Shown here: positions 1 through 6,210 of the stretch, one piece after another
How positions within the stretch are numbered: the first letter of the stretch is position 1
Layout of the letters: each line of letters opens with the position of its first letter
DNA from: Alphaproteobacteria bacterium
GTDB taxonomy: Bacteria > Pseudomonadota > Alphaproteobacteria > Rhodobacterales > Rhodobacteraceae
NCBI GenBank assembly: GCA_003696705.1
Contig: RFGD01000436.1
Coordinates: 1-7,634 of the forward strand
DNA: 7,634 nt
Direction: 5' to 3'
Program-made: the position numbers and the translations under genes
The notes under the pieces: model-generated
What the model saw: the letters and a program-made list of their open reading frames with translations, nothing else
Told to the model about the DNA's origin: nothing
The model's database searches: none

Positions 1-76
1 CCTCAAGGGCGGCGTTTGCGTTTGATGCACCCGTGGAAGCACCGCGGAAGCAAGAGGGCGCGAAGTCCGTTCCGCA

Positions 77-931
77 TCACCCCCGGTCGCGGCGGAGGAT
101 GATCGACAAGAGTGCCAGTGCCGAGGAGCCGACGACGAGAAGGAGTGAAACCGCGTTCAGAAGCGGCGTGGAGCCCTCCTTGAGGCGGTCGAACATCGCG
201 ATCGTGAGCGGGGCGTCCGAACCGACGAGCATGAGGGTCGTGTTGAAGTTCTCGAAGCTCATGAGAACCGCCACCAGTGCGGCACCGACGATCGCTGGCG
301 CCAAATACGGCAGCGTGATCTGACGAATGGCGCCCCACCGCGTGGCGCCGAGATTGAGCGCCGCTTCCTCGAGCCCGCGGTCGAACCGCTCCAGCCGGGC
401 GGCGATGACCAGCGTCGCAAAGGTCGCGATGAACGAGAACTGTCCGAGGATGACGAGGACGAGACCGGGGCGGAGGATATCGAACCAGCGCCCCGTGGCG
501 TCTTCGAGCCAGTTTGCCACGTAGCTTGTTTCTACGAGGATCGAGATGCCAAGGATGATCCCCGGAATGACAAGGGGCAGCAGCATGAGAATGTAAAGAA
601 GATCCCGTCCGCGAAAACGATAACGGGTGAACAGGAAGGCATTTGCCGTTCCCACCGCGACCGAGAGCGCAGACACCCAGAGCGCAACGAAGGCCGAATT
701 CCCGACCGCGCGAAGAATGGCCCGGTCGTGAAACGCCCCGATGCGCGGGCGCTCGGTGCCAAGAAACCAGTCGAGCGTGAAGCCGTTCCAGGGCAGGGCC
801 GGGAACTGGCTGTCGTTGAAGGCGAAGACGGCGACGGCGGCGATCGGCAGGGCAAGATAGACGAAGAAGGCGACCACATAGGCTCGGTAGAGCCAGCGGA
901 AGAGGGGCGGTTGCGGGATCGACGGGATCAT
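77..931 (-). CDS. ABC transporter permease, PotC-like (spermidine/putrescine class)
   Basis: Inner-membrane permease of a polyamine-type ABC importer; with the PotB-like protein it would form the translocation channel driven by the neighbouring ATPase. The 284-aa product has a hydrophobic first segment at about residues 17-37 and further membrane segments at about 75-100, 110-133, 157-178, 213-235 and 258-279, six in all as is usual for PotC. The EAA coupling loop that docks on the ATPase is at residues 188-210 (E189, A190, A191, G195, then I-x-LP). The start is the ATG at 931: an AGGAGG lies 5 nt before it, whereas the in-frame ATG at 979 would add 16 residues overlapping the end of the PotB-like gene. 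It begins 10 nt after that gene's stop. Arg and other codons are less GC-rich than in genes further right (for example GTA and ACA near residues 133-135). Family assignment is firm; the substrate is not shown by this protein. Confidence 0.95.
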   Translation of the reverse strand: MIPSIPQPPLFRWLYRAYVVAFFVYLALPIAAVAVFAFNDSQFPALPWNGFTLDWFLGTERPRIGAFHDRAILRAVGNSAFVALWVSALSVAVGTANAFLFTRYRFRGRDLLYILMLLPLVIPGIILGISILVETSYVANWLEDATGRWFDILRPGLVLVILGQFSFIATFATLVIAARLERFDRGLEEAALNLGATRWGAIRQITLPYLAPAIVGAALVAVLMSFENFNTTLMLVGSDAPLTIAMFDRLKEGSTPLLNAVSLLLVVGSSALALLSIILRRDRG

Positions 932-941
932 GGCTGCCTCC

Positions 942-1808
942 TCAGGTCCTTGCCATGGTGTCGCGAAGGCTCTGCCCACTCAGCCTGAGCCCGGCCCAGA
1001 CGATGGCCGACGAGAGTGCCAGAAGAAGGAAACCGAAGGCCGATCCCTGTTCCCAGTTGAACCGCGTGATGAACTGATCGTAGATCAGCCCCGTGAACCA
1101 GAGCGAGCTTTTCCCGCCCAGAAGGATTGGCGTGAGGTAGTTCCCGAGGCTGAGCATGAAGACCACGATCGCGCCCGAGACAATGCCCGGCTTGGCGTGG
1201 GGAAGGATGATCTCTCTCAGCACGGCCCAGCTTGAGGCTCCCATGTCGTAGGCAGCTTCGACCAGGCTGTCGTCCAGGCTTTCGAGCGTGGTGACAAGGG
1301 GCACCACCATGAAGAGCATCGAAGTGTAGACGAGGCCCACCATGATGGCGGCGTCGTTGTAGAGAAGTTCGACCGGGCCGTCGGCAAGGCCCAGGAACTG
1401 AAGCAGGGATGAAAAGACTCCGCTCTCTCGCAGCAGGATCATCCAGCCGTAGGTGCGGACGAGTTCCGACACCCAGAAGGGGATGAGGCAGGCAAGAAAC
1501 AGCGCCTGCCCAAGCCGTCCGCGCGCGATCTTCGCGATGTACCAGGCCACCGGAAATCCGATGAGAAACGTCAGGACCGTCGCCAGGACCGACATGATCG
1601 CCGTCCTGAGGAAGGTGTTCCAATAGAGGGGCTCCTGGAAGAAGGTGAGGTAGTTCGAAAGCCCGAAGGCATAGGTGCCGACACCGACGCGCTCTCGCAG
1701 CGACACGACGAACATCGCAACATGCGGAAGAATGATGAGCAGCGTCAGCCAGAGAACGAGCGGCGTCATCAGAAGATAGAGCGAAATTCCGACCTCTCGC
1801 CGTCTCAT
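942..1808 (-). CDS. ABC transporter permease, PotB-like (spermidine/putrescine class)
   Basis: Inner-membrane permease, partner of the PotC-like protein. The 288-aa product starts with a short basic stretch (MRRREVG) and a membrane segment at about residues 9-36, with more at about 66-92, 100-126, 152-175, 205-230 and 255-275. The EAA loop is at residues 183-204 (E184, A185, A186, G190, then I-I-LP). The start is the ATG at 1808, which overlaps the TGA of the ATPase gene as ATGA, so translation is probably coupled to it. The reading frame stays open far upstream through the ATPase gene, but nothing there resembles a protein family. The gene uses AGA, AGG and CGA arginine codons and is visibly less GC-rich than the ATPase gene before it. 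Member of the BPD_transp_1 family; the transported compound cannot be read from this sequence. Confidence 0.95.
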   Translation of the reverse strand: MRRREVGISLYLLMTPLVLWLTLLIILPHVAMFVVSLRERVGVGTYAFGLSNYLTFFQEPLYWNTFLRTAIMSVLATVLTFLIGFPVAWYIAKIARGRLGQALFLACLIPFWVSELVRTYGWMILLRESGVFSSLLQFLGLADGPVELLYNDAAIMVGLVYTSMLFMVVPLVTTLESLDDSLVEAAYDMGASSWAVLREIILPHAKPGIVSGAIVVFMLSLGNYLTPILLGGKSSLWFTGLIYDQFITRFNWEQGSAFGFLLLALSSAIVWAGLRLSGQSLRDTMART

Positions 1809-2962
1809 GCGCCGGCCTCCTCGGACGGGCCATCGGCGCGGGCGGGATAGGCGCGGGCCGCTTCTGCCGCCCAGGCAAGGCTCAGCCTTTCGCCGCGCGA
1901 AAGGTCGGCGTATTCGCCGGTCTGCGGAATGGCGACGTCCATTTCGCGCCCGCCTCGCTGGCCCGCCTGTTCGAGGCGGACGAGAACGCGGCTGTTGGCG
2001 CCGTTGAAAAGGACATCCTGAACCGTGCCGATGGCGTGGTTGGCCTCGGCCGCCGTCGCGTCGCTTCCGGCGGCGGCGCGGGCCATGCGCACGGCCTCGG
2101 GGCGCACGAAGATTTCGACCCGGGTTCCCGGGGCCAGGGCGTCGGCCGCCGCAACGGCCCGGACTTCGAGCCCGTCGTCGGTTCTGGCCACGATCCCCTT
2201 GCCGTCCGTTGTCACGACCTTGCCGACGAAGCGGTTCGCATCGCCGACGAAGCCCGCGACGAAGGCCGTCGCCGGCCGGTAATAGAGGTCCTGCGGACGG
2301 CCGACCTGTTCGAAGCGGCCATTGTTCATGACGGCGACCTTGTCGGACATGACCATCGCTTCGGACTGGTCGTGGGTAATGTAGACGAAAGTCGTCCCGA
2401 ACCCTTCCTGCAGCTTCTTTAGCTCGACCTTCATGTGTTCGCGCAGCTTGAGGTCGAGGGCACCGAGCGGCTCGTCGAGGAGCAGAAGATCGGGCTCGAG
2501 CACCATGGCACGGGCGATCGCCACGCGCTGGCGCTGCCCGCCCGAGAGTTCTTCGATCCGGCGCCGCTCGATGCCGGGCAGGCCAACGCGCGCCAGCGCA
2601 TCGGCCACGCGCCGGTCGATCTCGGCGCGCGGCACGCCCTGCTGACGCAGGCCGAAGCCGACGTTTCGTCCGACATCCATCATCGGAAAGAGCGCAAGGT
2701 GCTGAAACACCATCGAGACCGGGCGCCGGTTCGGCGGCACGCCGGTCATGTCGCGTCCCTTGATGGCGATTTTCCCGCTCGTCGGCTCGAGGAACCCGGC
2801 GATCATGCGAAGAAGCGTCGTCTTTCCGCAGCCGGACGGCCCGAGGATCGAAAAGAAGCTGCCGGGCTCGACGGTGAACGAAACCCCGTCGACGGCGCGG
2901 AACTCGCCGAAAATCCTGGTGACTTCGCGGCATTCGAGATCTGGGACGGATACGTTGGACAC
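1805..2962 (-). CDS. ABC transporter ATP-binding protein, PotA-like
   Basis: ATPase that powers import through the PotB/PotC-like permeases at the cytoplasmic face. Counting from the GTG start, the 385-aa product has Walker A GPSGCGKT at 41-48, Q-loop Q87, signature LSGGQRQR at 139-146, Walker B LLLLDEP at 159-165, D-loop GALD at 167-170 and switch H197. A TOBE-type regulatory/substrate-related domain follows at about 285-365. All catalytic residues are present. I prefer the GTG at 2962 because GGGAAGAGG ends 5 nt before it. The in-frame ATG at 2998 (12 residues longer) has no ribosome binding site and sits directly against a strong stem-loop. The 3' end overlaps the PotB-like start by 4 nt. 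Length and domain order match PotA/PotG; MalK-type ATPases are similar, but the neighbours make the polyamine class most likely. Confidence 0.95.
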   Translation of the reverse strand: MSNVSVPDLECREVTRIFGEFRAVDGVSFTVEPGSFFSILGPSGCGKTTLLRMIAGFLEPTSGKIAIKGRDMTGVPPNRRPVSMVFQHLALFPMMDVGRNVGFGLRQQGVPRAEIDRRVADALARVGLPGIERRRIEELSGGQRQRVAIARAMVLEPDLLLLDEPLGALDLKLREHMKVELKKLQEGFGTTFVYITHDQSEAMVMSDKVAVMNNGRFEQVGRPQDLYYRPATAFVAGFVGDANRFVGKVVTTDGKGIVARTDDGLEVRAVAAADALAPGTRVEIFVRPEAVRMARAAAGSDATAAEANHAIGTVQDVLFNGANSRVLVRLEQAGQRGGREMDVAIPQTGEYADLSRGERLSLAWAAEAARAYPARADGPSEEAGA

Positions 2963-2967
2963 GGGCA

Positions 2968-2976
2968 CCTCTTCCC
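2968..2976 (-). promoter_or_regulatory. Ribosome binding site deciding a GTG start for the PotA-like gene
   Basis: On the minus strand GGGAAGAGG is followed after 5 nt (TGCCC) by GTG at 2962. The alternative ATG at 2998 is preceded by CCGGCCAC, which has no Shine-Dalgarno character and is the end of a stable stem-loop. This is the reason for choosing the GTG. Confidence 0.6.
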
Positions 2977-3000
2977 TGGACACGAGCCTTTCCGACATGT

Positions 3001-3029
3001 GGCCGGGGCGCAGGGGAAGCGCCCCGGCC
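3001..3029 (-). other. Intercistronic stem-loop between binding-protein and ATPase genes
   Basis: Perfect inverted repeat: arms 3001-3011 and 3019-3029 (GGCCGGGGCGC and its exact complement) with a 7-nt loop. It lies 30 nt after the stop of the binding-protein gene and 38 nt before the ATPase GTG. No T-tract follows on either strand, so it is not a typical intrinsic terminator. In binding-protein-dependent importers, hairpins at this position commonly block 3' exonuclease decay or partly stop transcription, giving more binding protein than membrane components; that role here is inference. Confidence 0.65.
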
Positions 3030-3059
3030 GGGGTCACACGGTCACCGGCCGCGTCGCCG

Positions 3060-4136
3060 TCATTCGGCGGCCTTCACGCGGTCAAGAACGGCGCCTTCCA
3101 TCGCCTCGAGGCCTGCGGGGACCGGGGGATACCAGCGAATGTTGTCGATGGCCTCCGGCGGGAAGCTTTCGTTGAAGCGGGCCTTCAGTGCCGGGTCCAC
3201 GTTCGCGTCACCCCCCTTCGACGCCGTGAAGTTGCCGGCCGCCGCCGTGATCCGCGCGGCAATCTCGGGCCGCATCACGAAGTTGATCCACTTGTAGGCG
3301 GCATCGTCGTTGCGGCCGCGCTTGGGCAGCGCGAAGGTGTCGATCCAGCCAAGGGCACCGGACTTCGGGGCCACGAAGGTGATGTCCGGATTCTCGGCGT
3401 TCAGCTTCCAGCCGCCGGTGTCCCAAGCCATCGCGGCCCAGACCTCGCCCGAACGCAGAAGGTTCAGGATCTCGTCGCCGCCCGACCAGTAGGTCTTCAC
3501 GTTGGGTTTGCACTCGATCAGCTTCTGTTCGACCTTGTCGAGGATCGCCTGATAGGCATCGGGATCGCCATAGGCCGCGAAGGGGTCCTCGCCCATCGCG
3601 AAGGCGAAGGCGATCAGCGTCGGCCGCTTGAGCCGGTAGCTGACGCGCCCCTTGTACTTGGGGTCGCAAAGGTCGAGGTAGTCCTTGACGTCCGGCGCCT
3701 TGGCCTTGTTGACCACAAGCCCCGAGGTGCCCCAGACGTGCGGGACGCCATAGACTTCGCCGTTCAGCGTCGTGTTCTTCTTCGTCGCTTCAAGCATCGA
3801 CGGAATGAAAAGTGACGCGTCGATCCGCGACAGATCAAGCGGCTTGTAGATCCCGAATTCGGCCTGCGCGCCCGTGATCCGGTCCTGGCTCGGCTGGGCC
3901 AGGTCGAAGCCGCCGCCGCCGGTGGCCCGAAGCTTGGCGATCATCTCCTCGTTGTTGGAAAGCGTGACCTCGACGGTGATGCCGGTTTCCTTCTCGAAAT
4001 CGGCCACGACGTCCTCGGGGGCGTACCCGCCCCAGGTCAGGAGCCGAAGCGTGTCGGCCGAAGCCAGGGACGGCAGTGCGCCGGCCATCAGGCTTGCGGC
4101 AAGGCATGCAAACAGGCGTCTCGAAATTCTGGTCAT
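3060..4136 (-). CDS. Periplasmic solute-binding protein, PotD/PotF-like
   Basis: Periplasmic receptor that delivers ligand to the ABC importer encoded just downstream. The 358-aa product has a Sec signal peptide: MTRISRR, a hydrophobic core, then cleavage after ALA-type box A25-S26-A27. The mature protein follows the PotD pattern: LLTWGGYAPE near 32-41, DLAQPS at 78-83, GEVYGVPHVWGTSGL at 126-140, MAWDTGGW at 236-243 and GWIDTFALP at 263-271. W35, Y38, S83, W238, W264 and D266 match ligand-cage positions of E. coli PotD by my by-eye alignment. The acidic pair contacting polyamine amines in PotD (D168, E171) falls where this protein has RLKR (168-171), so polyamine binding is doubtful. C157 and C209 could form a disulfide. 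The start is the ATG at 4136, with AGGAGG ending 7 nt before it; the upstream in-frame ATG at 4190 would put extra residues before the signal peptide. Confidence 0.93.
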   Translation of the reverse strand: MTRISRRLFACLAASLMAGALPSLASADTLRLLTWGGYAPEDVVADFEKETGITVEVTLSNNEEMIAKLRATGGGGFDLAQPSQDRITGAQAEFGIYKPLDLSRIDASLFIPSMLEATKKNTTLNGEVYGVPHVWGTSGLVVNKAKAPDVKDYLDLCDPKYKGRVSYRLKRPTLIAFAFAMGEDPFAAYGDPDAYQAILDKVEQKLIECKPNVKTYWSGGDEILNLLRSGEVWAAMAWDTGGWKLNAENPDITFVAPKSGALGWIDTFALPKRGRNDDAAYKWINFVMRPEIAARITAAAGNFTASKGGDANVDPALKARFNESFPPEAIDNIRWYPPVPAGLEAMEGAVLDRVKAAE

Positions 4137-4263
4137 TCTCTTACCTCCTCTGTTCGGCGGGGACGGCGTCATGGCCATCCCGCGTGGCATCGGCCGGCCC
4201 GTTACGGGGCCGGTCCTTCTGCCTTGTCGACCGGAAATGTAACGCGAAAATGACGCGCCCTTC
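4137..4263 (-). promoter_or_regulatory. Leader and probable promoter region of the importer operon
   Basis: The non-coding stretch before the binding-protein gene. On the minus strand an A/T-rich patch at about 4235-4256 stands out and contains TACATT at 4241-4236, a weak -10 candidate; no convincing -35 lies at the right distance. Downstream are two alternative short hairpins, 4194-4200 with 4207-4213 (7 bp) and 4210-4215 with 4229-4234 (6 bp), which cannot form together. The ribosome binding site AGGAGG at 4143-4148 ends the leader. Promoter placement is inference. Confidence 0.35.
4240..4257. repeat. Tandem heptamers, candidate operator
   Basis: TAACGCG (4240-4246) and TGACGCG (4251-4257) are direct repeats differing in one base, separated by AAAA, with starts 11 bp apart (one helical turn). 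They overlap the weak -10 candidate for the importer operon, as a regulator site would. No regulator gene is present in the window to test this. Confidence 0.3.
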
Positions 4264-4295
4264 CGCGTGCCGATGCCCCGAGGCTACGGCACGCG
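4264..4295 (-). terminator. Candidate terminator hairpin after the DUF1761-type gene
   Basis: A 9-bp perfect stem (4264-4272 with 4287-4295) with an inner GCC/GGC helix at 4275-4277 and 4282-4284 lies 47 nt after the stop of the DUF1761-type gene. No T-tract follows directly; a short TCATTTTCG comes about 10 nt later. A further 6-bp hairpin (4297-4302 with 4310-4315) precedes it. It is the best candidate for the end of the tsaD-gpsA-EVE-DUF1761 transcript, but a weak one. Confidence 0.35.
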
Positions 4296-4342
4296 CTCCG
4301 ATCGTGGCAATCGGAACCTTTCGTCGGAGGTTCGCGCCGGGC

Positions 4343-4726
4343 CTAGAGAAGCGTCAGAACAAGCCCTGCGATGGCCGATCCGCCGGTGGCATAGACGCCA
4401 TCGATCAGCGAAAGTTTCGCCGGCCGCCCCGCAAAGCTGTAGTTCGTCACGATCCAGGGCGTGGCAAGGAAGAGCCCGATGCCAAGACCCGCGACGAACC
4501 CCTTGCCGGGGCTGTCGATCCCGGCCTGGGCAAACATGTGCCGCATCATTCCCGCGACCAGCACAAGGCAGATGGCGCTCACGAGATAGGGCCGCGGGTT
4601 CCTCGGGTTGACCTTGTCGGGGTCAAGGCCGGCGGCCTCCATCCACGCCTTTCCCATGAGCCCATACCAGAGCGCGCCGAAGATCCAGGCCGCCGCGGCG
4701 GCAAGTATGACTGTCAGGGCACCCAT
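4343..4726 (-). CDS. DUF1761-type small membrane protein
   Basis: A 127-aa hydrophobic protein of unknown function. Membrane segments are visible at about residues 3-24, 47-65, 77-98 and 108-127. The WYGLMGKAWME stretch (20-30) and the LDPDKVNPRNPRPYL region resemble what I recall of the DUF1761 family, small four-helix membrane proteins with no known activity. GGGAGGA ends 4 nt before the ATG at 4726, a good ribosome binding site. It lies 57 nt after the EVE-domain gene in the same direction with no clear terminator between, so it may be the last gene of the tsaD-gpsA operon. Its high-GC codon use matches its neighbours. The family name is recognition by eye; I infer no function. Confidence 0.8.
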   Translation of the reverse strand: MGALTVILAAAAAWIFGALWYGLMGKAWMEAAGLDPDKVNPRNPRPYLVSAICLVLVAGMMRHMFAQAGIDSPGKGFVAGLGIGLFLATPWIVTNYSFAGRPAKLSLIDGVYATGGSAIAGLVLTLL

Positions 4727-4783
4727 GTCGTCCTCCCGTTCCTGTTCGCGTTCCCCGAGTGTATCGGCAAGGGCCGGGGCTGG

Positions 4784-5203
4784 CTAGGGCGCGACGCCGC
4801 CCAGTTCGCAGATGACCTTCCATTCGGCCTCGGTGACCGGCTGGACGGACAGGCGGCTGTTTCGAACGAGAACCATGTCAGCCAGCCGCGGATCGGCCTT
4901 GCACATCTCGAGCGTTACCGGCCGCGCCATTGGGGCAACGGCGCGGACGTCGACGCATTCCCAGCGCGGATCGTCGGTGGTGCTGTCGGGGTGCGCCTCG
5001 GCGATGACCTCGACGACGCCGACAATCGCCTTGTCCTTCATCGAATGATAGAAGAAGCCGCGGTCGCCCACCTTCATGGCGCGCATGTTGTTGCGCGCCT
5101 GATAGTTTCTGACGCCGTCCCATTCCTCGCCGGCCGTTCCCCTGGCCACAAGGTCGTCCCAGCTGAAGGTCGACGGTTCGGATTTGAACAACCAGTATGC
5201 CAT
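4784..5203 (-). CDS. EVE domain-containing protein
   Basis: A 139-aa single-domain protein of the EVE family, a PUA/YTH-like fold related to thymocyte nuclear protein 1. EVE domains bind modified bases in nucleic acid; the target of bacterial stand-alone copies is not established. Visible family landmarks are the N-terminal YWLFKSEP (3-10), WDGVRNYQARN (28-38), GDRGFFYHS (47-55), the IVGVVEV strand (60-66) and the C-terminal LVRNSRLSVQPV (109-120) with the following W125. The length equals one complete domain with nothing attached. The start is the ATG at 5203, with GGAGG 7 nt before it; an in-frame ATG at 5245 would overlap the end of gpsA and adds residues not seen in the family. It lies 38 nt after gpsA on the same strand and is probably co-transcribed with gpsA and tsaD. 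Confidence 0.93.
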   Translation of the reverse strand: MAYWLFKSEPSTFSWDDLVARGTAGEEWDGVRNYQARNNMRAMKVGDRGFFYHSMKDKAIVGVVEVIAEAHPDSTTDDPRWECVDVRAVAPMARPVTLEMCKADPRLADMVLVRNSRLSVQPVTEAEWKVICELGGVAP

Positions 5204-5241
5204 GCACTTTCCTCCGGGGTGGTCGATGCCCAGGCCGGGGC

Positions 5242-6210
5242 TCATTCGGGTTTGAGTGGGCGCGAGAGCAGGGCCTCGGTGGCCTTGGCGACGGTCGTCC
5301 GGCCGTCGATCACGGCCGCGGTCATGGCCGTGACCGGCATCTCGACGCCCCTCTCGCGGCCAAGCTCGAGGGCGGCGGCGGCGGTGGCCTTGCCCTCGAC
5401 CGTTTCGCCGGCGGCCGGTGGCCGGCCGGCACCGATGGCGAGGCCGAACCGGAAATTGCGGGACTTCTCGGACGTGCAGGTGAGCACAAGATCACCGAAA
5501 CCCGAAAGCCCCGACAGGGTCTCGGCGCGGGCCCCCATGGCAAGCGCAAGGCGCGTCATCTCGGCATATCCGCGCGTCATCAGCGCCGCGCGGGCGCTTT
5601 CGCCAAGACCGGCACCGATGACGATGCCCGCGGCGATGGCGACGACGTTCTTGAGCGCACCGCCCAGGCTGGCCCCCGTCACGTCCGTGGTGCGGTAAAG
5701 GCGCAGCCCCGGGGCCGACAGGGCATGCTGAAGTCGGCGCGCCTCGGCCTCGTCATGGGCGGCGATGGTCAGCGCCGTCGGCAAGCCGCGCGCGATGTCG
5801 GCCGCAAAGCTCGGCCCGGTAAGGATGGCTGCCGAGACGTCGGGCCGCGCGTCGCGCAGGATCTCGACCGGCCCGCGGCCGGTGGTGCGTTCGATGCCCT
5901 TGCAAGCCGCGACCAGGGCGCCTCCGCGGAAGGCCCCGGCATGTGCCTCGGCAAAGGCGGCGAGGGCCTGGGTCGGCACGGCCACGACCAGGATGTCGCA
6001 TGCCGCGGCAGGTTCGAAGTCCGCGGTGGGGATCACCGTCTCGGGAAGTGCCACACCCGGCAGATGCGCCGCATTCTCTCGCCGCCGGCGCATCGCTTCC
6101 ATTTGCCCGCCGTCGCGTCCCCAAAGGATGACCTTGCGTCCCGCGCGGGCGAAGGCAAGGGCCAGCGCGGTCCCGAAGGCGCCGGCCCCGGCGACGGCCA
6201 CCCGCGTCAC
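5242..6210 (-). CDS. gpsA: Glycerol-3-phosphate dehydrogenase [NAD(P)+]
   Basis: Cytoplasmic enzyme interconverting dihydroxyacetone phosphate and sn-glycerol 3-phosphate (EC 1.1.1.94), the entry to phospholipid backbone synthesis. The 322-aa product has the N-terminal Rossmann dinucleotide motif GAGAFG (8-13), ACKGIE (102-107, with K104), TGPSFA (131-136), the catalytic lysine in GGALKNV (K187), SGFGDL (236-241), CTSEKSRNFRFG (245-256, the substrate-phosphate region with R251 and N252) and ETVEGKATA (269-277). Nothing essential is missing and the length is normal. The start is the GTG at 6210: AAAGGAG lies just before it, and MTRVAVAGAG places the Rossmann strand at the N-terminus as in the family. 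The GTG overlaps the tsaD TGA as GTGA, so translation is probably coupled to tsaD. Confidence 0.97.
   Translation of the reverse strand: MTRVAVAGAGAFGTALALAFARAGRKVILWGRDGGQMEAMRRRRENAAHLPGVALPETVIPTADFEPAAACDILVVAVPTQALAAFAEAHAGAFRGGALVAACKGIERTTGRGPVEILRDARPDVSAAILTGPSFAADIARGLPTALTIAAHDEAEARRLQHALSAPGLRLYRTTDVTGASLGGALKNVVAIAAGIVIGAGLGESARAALMTRGYAEMTRLALAMGARAETLSGLSGFGDLVLTCTSEKSRNFRFGLAIGAGRPPAAGETVEGKATAAAALELGRERGVEMPVTAMTAAVIDGRTTVAKATEALLSRPLKPE

Noticed and set aside
3..77. A 24-codon minus-strand reading frame whose ATG overlaps the PotC-like stop as TGATG
   Set aside because: It ends after 24 residues, resembles no family, and has only a G-run touching its ATG. The coupled geometry looks accidental, though the operon could continue beyond the left edge.
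1809..2933. Upstream extension of the PotB-like reading frame through the whole ATPase gene on the same strand
   Set aside because: The ATPase frame carries all ABC motifs; the extension translates to Arg/Gly/Pro-rich noise, and the ATGA overlap marks the true PotB-like start at 1808.
3026..3050. GGCCGG/CCGGCC and repeated GTCAC near the binding-protein stop
   Set aside because: The short GC-rich arms are self-palindromic and compete with the much stronger 3001-3029 stem-loop; no distinct element is supported.
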